Part shown: one piece after another, positions 1 through 5,098 of the stretch
Layout of the letters: every line of letters starts with the position of its first letter
Position numbering within the stretch: the stretch's first letter is position 1
NCBI GenBank assembly: GCA_002697475.1
Contig: NZVW01000031.1
Coordinates: 1 to 13,194, forward strand
DNA from: Aquimarina sp.
GTDB taxonomy: Bacteria; Bacteroidota; Bacteroidia; Flavobacteriales; Flavobacteriaceae
DNA length: 13,194 bases
Reading direction: 5' to 3'
Notes under the pieces: model-generated
Told to the model about the DNA's origin: nothing
Seen by the model: only the letters and a program-made list of their open reading frames with translations
Database searches by the model: none
Made by a program: the position numbers and the translations under genes

Positions 1-768
1 AACCGGGAAGAATACTTCAACATCCTTACCTTTAGTGATATTAGGAATATATTTTTCTGGTACTTCAGTTTCAATGTACATATTGTCAAGATTTACTATC
101 CTTACAATTTCATCCATATTTGTCACTACACTTCCTTGCTCTGAGATTACATCGTCAATAACTCCTGAAAAAGGAGCGCTTACTATAGTCTTGGATAATT
201 GACTTTTTAATTGTGCTACTACATTTTGCTGTGCTTCATAGGATGCTTTAGCCTGTAGGTACTGTATTTCTGAACCTATCTTTTGTTCCCAAAGACGTTT
301 CTGTCTTTCAAAAGTAGTTTTTGCTAATTCCGTTTGTACTTCGGCTTGTGCTAGTTGTTGACTTAGACCACCATCATCAATTCTGGCTAATGTTTGACCT
401 TTAGTAACTCTGTCTCCTTCCTTAACAAAAACCCTGGTTAAAGTACCTGGCATTTCAGGGTGCAATACTATATTTTGTTTTGTTTCGACACTACCCTGTA
501 GTTCAAGATAGTGATTAAATAGTGTGTCATTAGCAACAATTGTTGTAACAAGAGGACGCTTTTTTAAAGTGTCTTTTGAAGCTATATATTCATCGATTCT
601 TTTGAGCTCTGCTTCATACGTACTTTGTAACTCTGCAACTTCTTTACGTTTCGCTCTGATCTCCTCTAAATTACCATTCTCAAGAACATCGTCAACAGAT
701 TTCCCCTTTTTGTCGCCACAGCTGATAAGTATCAATGAGGCAGAAAGTATATATAAGATTCTTTTCAT
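1..768 (-). CDS. Efflux RND transporter periplasmic adaptor subunit (membrane fusion lipoprotein), partial
   Basis: This is the membrane-fusion component of a tripartite efflux pump, linking an inner-membrane transporter to a TolC-type channel in the periplasm. The start codon is the ATG at 768-766, and 256 codons are visible before the frame leaves the left edge, so the C-terminus is missing. Residues 1-16 are a lipoprotein signal ending in lipobox LISC with the lipidated Cys at 17. Residues about 33-63 are charged and look like a short coiled coil. The first half of the barrel-sandwich (lipoyl-like) domain is at about 86-130 (VFVKEGDRVTKGQTLARIDD), followed by an alpha-hairpin at about 133-193. 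The returning lipoyl half, SAPFSGVI, is at 197-204, and the start of the beta-barrel domain follows. It lies 30 bases after the TolC-family gene and is almost certainly in that operon. RND is preferred over ABC (MacA-type) from domain order and operon type, but the pump gene itself is out of view. Confidence 0.93.
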   Translation of the reverse strand, partial: MKRILYILSASLILISCGDKKGKSVDDVLENGNLEEIRAKRKEVAELQSTYEAELKRIDEYIASKDTLKKRPLVTTIVANDTLFNHYLELQGSVETKQNIVLHPEMPGTLTRVFVKEGDRVTKGQTLARIDDGGLSQQLAQAEVQTELAKTTFERQKRLWEQKIGSEIQYLQAKASYEAQQNVVAQLKSQLSKTIVSAPFSGVIDDVISEQGSVVTNMDEIVRIVNLDNMYIETEVPEKYIPNITKGKDVEVFFPV

Positions 769-798
769 TTCGGTATATTGTTTTTTGATGATTGTAGT

Positions 799-2172
799 TT
801 AATTATTAGTTGGTTTTACGTCTGGTATATTTAATATGGTTTCTAGTTCAGCTTTATTGTTTATAATACCCAATTTAGCCTGTAGAACCTCCTGCTGAGA
901 AGCATATAACTGTAATTGGGCTTGCCTTAAATCAAAGCTAGTGGCTAAACCTTCAGTATATTTAATTTGATTTTTATTTTCTATACGTTCTGCTAAAGCA
1001 AGATTTTTCCTGGCAGACTCATAATTGGCAATGGATTGCTTAAAGTCACTTAAGGCAGAGTTGTACTGTAATTGTATTTGTTCCTGCGCTTTAGTAAAAT
1101 CTGTTCTTGATTGATCAAGTGCTATTTTAGCTTGTTGCGTTCGGGCACTTCTCTTCAAGGAACTAAAAATTGGAATTTTTAAAGAAGCTCCCAGTATTGA
1201 AGATTGAAACCAGCGAGTTTCACTCTCAAAGAACACAAAATCATTATCAAAAGCAGCAGTACCATAATTTACAAAAGCAGATAAACTAGGTAATGCTCTA
1301 CTTTTTTCAAGCTTCATTTCTAACCTTCTTTGTTCAGTTACTAACTCTGCTAAACGATAATTAACATTGTTCTCTAGTATAAAAGGTTTTGCTGTGATTG
1401 AGGTGTCCAGATTTTTCATCGCTAAAGTATCCAGATCATCCGTTAACTTAGTATCAGTCTGCACGTCTAACCCTAAAGTAAGATTAAACATCTGTAATGC
1501 TATTTCTGCCTGACGCTTTGCATTGTCCAGTTGGTTTGTAATCTGGAGTAAAGTAATTTGTATTTGTTCTACATTTTCTTCTTCTGCAAGGCCATTTTCA
1601 AAAATCTTTTTGGTTTCCTCATAGTTCTTTTCTAACGTAGTTTTGTTCTCTTCAAGAATACTTACGAATTCTTGTGAAACCAAGACACTACCGTAAGAAT
1701 TGATGACTCCTTTACGTACGTCAAGCCTTGTCTTTTCTTCAACATCATCGGTGTATTGTAAAAAACTTTTAGCGGCTTCAAGCCCTACCAGGTACGATCC
1801 ATCAAAGATTAATTGCGTAAGTGTAGCCGTTAGTTGCATTTGTTGCTGAGTACCGAATACTACAGGTACAAAAGTTCCCGGTTCTCCACCCGCAACTTCT
1901 CCTGGAATAAGTGTAACAGGTTGCTTTAGTTGATTTGTATAATCTACTGTTCCGTTGATTTGAGGAAGACCATCTGCTGTAGTTTCCCATTTTCTTTTTA
2001 ATGCCTTAGCAACATCTCTACGTGCATTAATTGCCTCGTAACTGTTCTCTAAAGCAAAATCTATAGCTTCCTCTAGAGTAAAACTATATTGAGCTCCGGC
2101 CGGTGACTCCTGAGCCCATATTGTGGTGGTAAGAATTAGGCCAATAATTAATGGCCATAGGTTGTTTCTCAT
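799..2172 (-). CDS. TolC family outer membrane efflux protein
   Basis: This is the outer membrane channel of the tripartite exporter, expected to form a trimeric beta-barrel plus periplasmic alpha-helical tunnel. The protein has 457 residues, a normal length for the family. Residues 1-20 form a Sec signal peptide (basic MRNN, hydrophobic core, ending in TIWA before Gln-21). The mature protein begins with the usual outer membrane efflux protein opening, YSFTLEEAIDFALENS at about 29-44. Two repeats of long amphipathic helices follow, at about 30-230 and 255-445, rich in Gln, Ala, Glu and Lys. The second repeat ends with the typical EGLATSFDLRQAQLQLYASQQE stretch, given here as EGLATSFDLRQAQ and what follows it. 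The start lies only 6 bases after the TetR-family stop codon, indicating co-transcription and probably translational coupling. The exported substrate cannot be read from the sequence. Confidence 0.95.
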   Translation of the reverse strand: MRNNLWPLIIGLILTTTIWAQESPAGAQYSFTLEEAIDFALENSYEAINARRDVAKALKRKWETTADGLPQINGTVDYTNQLKQPVTLIPGEVAGGEPGTFVPVVFGTQQQMQLTATLTQLIFDGSYLVGLEAAKSFLQYTDDVEEKTRLDVRKGVINSYGSVLVSQEFVSILEENKTTLEKNYEETKKIFENGLAEEENVEQIQITLLQITNQLDNAKRQAEIALQMFNLTLGLDVQTDTKLTDDLDTLAMKNLDTSITAKPFILENNVNYRLAELVTEQRRLEMKLEKSRALPSLSAFVNYGTAAFDNDFVFFESETRWFQSSILGASLKIPIFSSLKRSARTQQAKIALDQSRTDFTKAQEQIQLQYNSALSDFKQSIANYESARKNLALAERIENKNQIKYTEGLATSFDLRQAQLQLYASQQEVLQAKLGIINNKAELETILNIPDVKPTNN

Positions 2173-2178
2173 AATTTA

Positions 2179-2775
2179 TTATTCTTTAATCAGGTTGTTT
2201 AAAATTTTAAGTCCTTTTTCTGTTGCGATACCCCTTATATGGTATTCCAGATAGTTTTCCATTAACTTGGTCATTGGAAAATGTTCCAATGGAAACATGG
2301 TTTGATCTTTAATGCCAGCTACTCCTACAAAATATAGGCGGGATATAAATTGTACATCAATATTGTCCCTAAAAACGCCGGTCTCTATACCACGATTCAG
2401 ATTCTCAATAACACAATCCTGCATCACTTCAAACTGTTTCATTTTTAAGGTATCGTGAATTTTTGGGTAATATTTTTGCAATTGATATTGCGGGGAAGTT
2501 TTTTCGTCCTTCAGATTTTTCATGACAAATGCCTTAATCGCATAAAGCTCTTCAATAGGCTCTCTTTTTTCATCTCTTATAAAATCTATCCTATTGCATA
2601 TTGTGCAGAAAAGATGTTCTGTGGTAGCCTCAACCAATTTGGTTTTGTTTTGAAAGTGAGAGTAGATGGTTTTTTTTGAAATACCCATCTCTGATGCAAG
2701 ATCATCCATTGTCACACTTTTAAAACCAAGGTTGAGAAACATATCTTTTGCGGTTTCAATAATTTCCTCTTTCAT
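2179..2775 (-). CDS. TetR/AcrR family transcriptional regulator, probable repressor of the efflux operon
   Basis: This 198-residue protein has the standard TetR-family layout. An N-terminal three-helix DNA-binding domain spans residues 1-50, with the helix-turn-helix at about 24-44 (MDDLASEMGISKKTIYSHF). The C-terminal helical region at about 55-198 is for ligand binding and dimerisation, is not conserved, and does not reveal the inducer. It is the first gene of the minus-strand operon and is followed after 6 bases by the TolC-family gene. First-gene position is common for local autorepressors of efflux operons. A perfect 9-bp inverted repeat lies 44 bases upstream of its start and overlaps the expected -33 region of its promoter, so autoregulation is likely. 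The start at 2775 gives the normal N-terminus (MKEEIIETAKDMF). The family call is certain; repression of this operon is inference from position and site. Confidence 0.93.
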   Translation of the reverse strand: MKEEIIETAKDMFLNLGFKSVTMDDLASEMGISKKTIYSHFQNKTKLVEATTEHLFCTICNRIDFIRDEKREPIEELYAIKAFVMKNLKDEKTSPQYQLQKYYPKIHDTLKMKQFEVMQDCVIENLNRGIETGVFRDNIDVQFISRLYFVGVAGIKDQTMFPLEHFPMTKLMENYLEYHIRGIATEKGLKILNNLIKE

Positions 2776-2805
2776 TTACTAAGCTTTGGGGTTAAATATT
2801 CGTGG

Positions 2806-2813
2806 CAAAAGTA
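2806..2813 (-). promoter_or_regulatory. Predicted -7 promoter box of the TetR-TolC-adaptor operon
   Basis: On the minus strand the bases read TACTTTTG, a perfect match to the Bacteroidota -7 consensus TAnnTTTG. The box ends 30 bases before the TetR-family start codon, implying a leader of roughly 20-25 bases. No good TTTG -33 element is present at the usual 19-21 base spacing. The inverted repeat at 2819-2846 occupies that position instead. Confidence 0.6.
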
Positions 2814-2818
2814 AGTTA

Positions 2819-2846
2819 GGAAACTTTAAAAACATTAAAAGTTTCC
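2819..2846. promoter_or_regulatory. Predicted TetR-family operator (inverted repeat)
   Basis: GGAAACTTT at 2819-2827 and its exact reverse complement AAAGTTTCC at 2838-2846 are separated by 10 bases. A further AAAGTTT at 2847-2853 makes a direct repeat with a 9-base period next to the right arm. The palindrome covers the -33 side of the predicted efflux-operon promoter, where a bound TetR-type dimer would block RNA polymerase. Assignment to the adjacent regulator is inference from position and symmetry. Confidence 0.6.
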
Positions 2847-2921
2847 AAAGTTTTACATTTTTTTAACAGTGAGGAAAACAATGCTTCACGTTCCGTACTG
2901 GTATAAATAGAGAAATACTTT

Positions 2922-2954
2922 TTTGAGCTGTTTTTGTTTTTTGTTTTACTTTAG
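2922..2954 (+). promoter_or_regulatory. Predicted promoter of the polyprenyl synthase gene
   Basis: A TTTG at 2922-2925 is followed after 21 bases by TACTTTAG at 2947-2954, one mismatch from the Bacteroidota -7 consensus TAnnTTTG. The spacing fits the known 19-21 base range. Transcription would start near 2961, leaving a very short leader of about 12 bases before the GTG start codon at 2973. Confidence 0.55.
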
Positions 2955-2972
2955 CACAAAAAATAATACACA

Positions 2973-3947
2973 GTGCACACGATATCTGATTATCAAGATA
3001 ACTTCCTGGCTTACCTTAGTGAAAAGAATACTATAAAAGAACCTAAAAATCTTTATGAGCCCATTACTTATATTCTCAATCTGGGAGGTAAAAGGTTACG
3101 ACCGGTTTTAGTTTTAATGGCTTCAGAAATTTTTGATACACCTTATCAGAAAGCCTTAGATGCAGCATTGGCAGTTGAGGTATTTCATAACTTTTCACTT
3201 ATTCATGATGATATTATGGATGGAGCTCCTCTGCGAAGAGGAAAGGAAACGGTCCATAAAAAATGGGATGTTAATACAGGCATACTTTCTGGTGATGCGA
3301 TGCTTATAAATGCTTATCAGTTATTTGAAAATTATGACGGAGATATATACAAAGCACTTACCTCATTATTTACTAAAACAGCTATAGAAGTTTGTGAAGG
3401 GCAACAATATGATGTGGATTTTGAGGATCGGGATGATGTTACTATAGCAGAATATCTTAAAATGATTGAGTACAAAACAGCTGTCTTAGTTGGAGCCGCT
3501 CTCAAAATGGGGGCTATTATTGCTGAAGCAGGTATGGAAGATCAGGAAAGAATTTATGATTTTGGACGACTTTTAGGTATTGCATTTCAACTTAAGGATG
3601 ATTACTTAGATGCGTTTGGAGATCCGGAAACCTTTGGAAAACAAGTAGGGGGTGATATTATCGAAAACAAAAAGACTTTTCTTTATTTGAAAGCTTTAGA
3701 AAATGGTTCGGATGAAGAAAAGAGGCAATTAGAAGGTCTTTTTTCTTTAAAAGATGTCAATATTGAAGAGAAGATAGAAACTGTCAAATCAATTTATGAT
3801 AGTACTGAATCTACACAAGCCACCAGACAAGAAATTGAAAGGTATACTAATCTGGCTTTTGAGACTTTGAATGATCTTAATGTATCCGAGGAAAAGAAAA
3901 TATTGCTTCAACAGTTTGGTAAAAAGCTAATGAACAGAACTGTATAA
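2973..3947 (+). CDS. Short-chain polyprenyl diphosphate synthase (FPP/GGPP synthase family)
   Basis: This cytoplasmic enzyme condenses IPP with allylic diphosphates to make farnesyl or geranylgeranyl diphosphate, the precursors of quinone tails, carotenoids and cell-wall lipid carrier. At 324 residues it is the usual size for the all-trans prenyltransferase family. Diagnostic motifs in order are GGKRLRP (38-44), the first Asp-rich motif DDIMD (79-83) followed by LRRG (87-90), GQQYD (143-147), the Lys-Thr of EYKTA (166-170), and the second Asp-rich motif FQLKDDYLD (205-213). The first Asp motif lacks the two-residue insertion seen in E. coli-type FPP synthases, and Phe-74 sits five residues before it. 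That combination resembles archaeal-type GGPP synthases, but product length is a prediction. The start is GTG; an in-frame TAA at 2964-2966 rules out an earlier start. It has its own promoter and diverges from the efflux operon. Confidence 0.93.
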   Translation: MHTISDYQDNFLAYLSEKNTIKEPKNLYEPITYILNLGGKRLRPVLVLMASEIFDTPYQKALDAALAVEVFHNFSLIHDDIMDGAPLRRGKETVHKKWDVNTGILSGDAMLINAYQLFENYDGDIYKALTSLFTKTAIEVCEGQQYDVDFEDRDDVTIAEYLKMIEYKTAVLVGAALKMGAIIAEAGMEDQERIYDFGRLLGIAFQLKDDYLDAFGDPETFGKQVGGDIIENKKTFLYLKALENGSDEEKRQLEGLFSLKDVNIEEKIETVKSIYDSTESTQATRQEIERYTNLAFETLNDLNVSEEKKILLQQFGKKLMNRTV

Positions 3948-4031
3948 ATAATCAATACAGTGGTGTGCTAAATATTTCCTCTTTTACCTGAGATAAAATT
4001 TTATTGAAATTTAAGATTTAAAATAGAGATT

Positions 4032-4397
4032 CTAAAAATCAGAAACTTCAGTATCTGTTGTTCTGTTGATCTTCTCAATTTTTACAGATCCAAAGTTTAA
4101 ATCGGTAGATCCGGTGAAACTTTTGCCATTTTTTACATTCATAAATTTCCATTGGTAGCCAGAATCTGTTAAGGTTATTGGCGAAATAGCAATTGAGGAA
4201 ATAGAAATGCTTAAATGCTGCTCAATTAAAGAGGTTATTTTTCTTTGGATGTTAGGATCCGTAACTTCATTGGATTTCTTTTTTTTAACATAATAAGGAT
4301 TATTGTCAGGATCAAATTTGGAAACCACAGGTTCCTTTTTGCTGGAACATGAAGTTAGTACTATTCCTGCAGCCAGAATAAGAATATATTTTTTCAT
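4032..4397 (-). CDS. Small lipoprotein of unknown function
   Basis: I do not recognise a characterised family. The protein has 121 residues when read from the ATG at 4397-4395. Residues 1-16 are a lipoprotein signal peptide (MKKYILILAAGIVL) with lipobox LTSC and the lipidated Cys at 17. The mature part is polar and Lys-rich at first (PYYVKKKKSNEV, about 34-45), then has a segment with many Ile and Ser residues (about 56-76) and a possible small beta-rich domain (about 78-112). An in-frame TTG 10 codons upstream was rejected as start because it would precede the lipoprotein signal and overlaps the predicted -7 box. The gene stands alone, convergent with the polyprenyl synthase and divergent from the 116-residue gene. 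It is probably anchored in the envelope facing the periplasm; no function can be assigned. Confidence 0.8.
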   Translation of the reverse strand: MKKYILILAAGIVLTSCSSKKEPVVSKFDPDNNPYYVKKKKSNEVTDPNIQRKITSLIEQHLSISISSIAISPITLTDSGYQWKFMNVKNGKSFTGSTDLNFGSVKIEKINRTTDTEVSDF

Positions 4398-4424
4398 TAT
4401 AAAGTTGGGGTTTATATGGTATAT

Positions 4425-4432
4425 CAAAAATA
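4425..4432 (-). promoter_or_regulatory. Predicted -7 box for the small lipoprotein gene
   Basis: The minus strand reads TATTTTTG, a perfect TAnnTTTG match, ending 27 bases before the ATG at 4397. No convincing TTTG -33 element lies at the standard spacing. Its location supports the downstream ATG as the true start. Confidence 0.45.
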
Positions 4433-4482
4433 TAGGAATTGCATTGAATTCATTATTGATAAGCTGATTATTAGATGATTGG

Positions 4483-4513
4483 TTGTTTATCGCGGATGAA
4501 AAACATACTTTTA
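4483..4513 (+). promoter_or_regulatory. Weak candidate promoter for the 116-residue hypothetical protein
   Basis: TTG at 4483-4485 is followed after 20 bases by TACTTTTA at 4506-4513, one mismatch from TAnnTTTG. Transcription would start around 4520, giving a leader of about 45 bases before the GTG at 4565. AT-rich sequence makes chance matches likely. Confidence 0.3.
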
Positions 4514-4564
4514 ATATTTACGATTGTAATTTTTAAATATTTTTTTGAAAAAAAATGAACTGAA

Positions 4565-4915
4565 GTGTCTGAAGCAAGAGATAAATCCATAGCTGTAGTT
4601 AATAAATGTGCTCAACACAAGATGCTAGATAAGTTAATTACACAAATTCAGAAGGATCTTTTAAGAGCGGGTGTGGTCCATAACTTTTTTAATCTCTCAG
4701 AAGAGAATTTGTTTGATGCGCTGAAAAGTATTCTTAATATGCTCATAACTGACAAAAGAGATTCGTTGTACGCTTTCCTGTATGCAGTTGACGTTTCAGA
4801 AGCTTCTATAAGAGCAATAGTTGAACATAATGCTATGATAGAAGTAGAGCAATTAACGTATCTCATTTTAAAAAGAGAATACATGAAAATCGTATATCGA
4901 GAAGGGTTATTATAA
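4565..4915 (+). CDS. Conserved-looking hypothetical protein, 116 residues, upstream of sucA
   Basis: I cannot assign a function. The protein is cytoplasmic (no signal peptide or membrane segment) and looks mostly alpha-helical. Visible segments are AVVNKCAQHKMLDKLITQIQKDLL (about residues 10-33, quoted as AVVNKCAQHKMLDKLITQ and following), a middle helical region FDALKSILNMLIT (50-62), LYAFLYAVDVSEASIRAIV (68-86), and a C-terminal LTYLILKREYMKIVYRE (97-113). From memory, the MLDKLI...IQKDLL block and the C-terminal YLILKRE..K pattern recur in small proteins of other Bacteroidota, which supports a real gene. The start is GTG at 4565; no in-frame ATG is available nearby. A two-codon ORF (ATGAACTGA, 4555-4563) ends one base before it. 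The gene lies 183 bases before sucA, which has its own -7 box, so a shared transcript is possible but unproven. Confidence 0.8.
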   Translation: MSEARDKSIAVVNKCAQHKMLDKLITQIQKDLLRAGVVHNFFNLSEENLFDALKSILNMLITDKRDSLYAFLYAVDVSEASIRAIVEHNAMIEVEQLTYLILKREYMKIVYREGLL

Positions 4916-4960
4916 TCAAAGCTTCCACTTTTCTGAAAAAACTAATGCTTTTGTACTTAA

Positions 4961-4974
4961 GTTCTTGTAAGAAC
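4961..4974. repeat. Perfect short inverted repeat between the hypothetical gene and sucA
   Basis: GTTCTT at 4961-4966 and AAGAAC at 4969-4974 are exact reverse complements separated by two bases. No T-tract follows, so it is not a standard terminator. It lies about 80 bases upstream of the predicted sucA -7 box and could be a regulator site, or chance in AT-rich DNA. Confidence 0.4.
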
Positions 4975-5050
4975 AATGGTGAGTGTTAAAATTCTAAAAA
5001 AAACCTAAAGAATTATAGAATATTCCATAGCCCATAAATTGTATTTGTTG

Positions 5051-5058
5051 TATTTTTG
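5051..5058 (+). promoter_or_regulatory. Predicted -7 promoter box of sucAB
   Basis: TATTTTTG matches the Bacteroidota -7 consensus TAnnTTTG exactly. It ends 40 bases before the sucA ATG, implying a leader of about 30-35 bases. No TTTG is visible at 19-21 bases upstream, so the -33 contact is weak or an activator helps. Confidence 0.5.
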
Positions 5059-5098
5059 TGGCGTTTTGTCATGAATAAAGACACTCGAATACTTACTT

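Noticed and set aside
524..802. Plus-strand open frame of 92 codons over the adaptor gene
   Set aside because: It lies antisense to the clearly coding adaptor lipoprotein gene, and its translation shows no domain pattern.
3993..4004. ATAAAATTTTAT palindrome between convergent genes as a bidirectional terminator
   Set aside because: It consists only of A and T, has no loop, and has no GC-rich stem; it is likely chance.
4398..4427. N-terminal extension of the small lipoprotein from a TTG codon
   Set aside because: It would put ten residues before a complete lipoprotein signal peptide, and its codons overlap the predicted -7 box.
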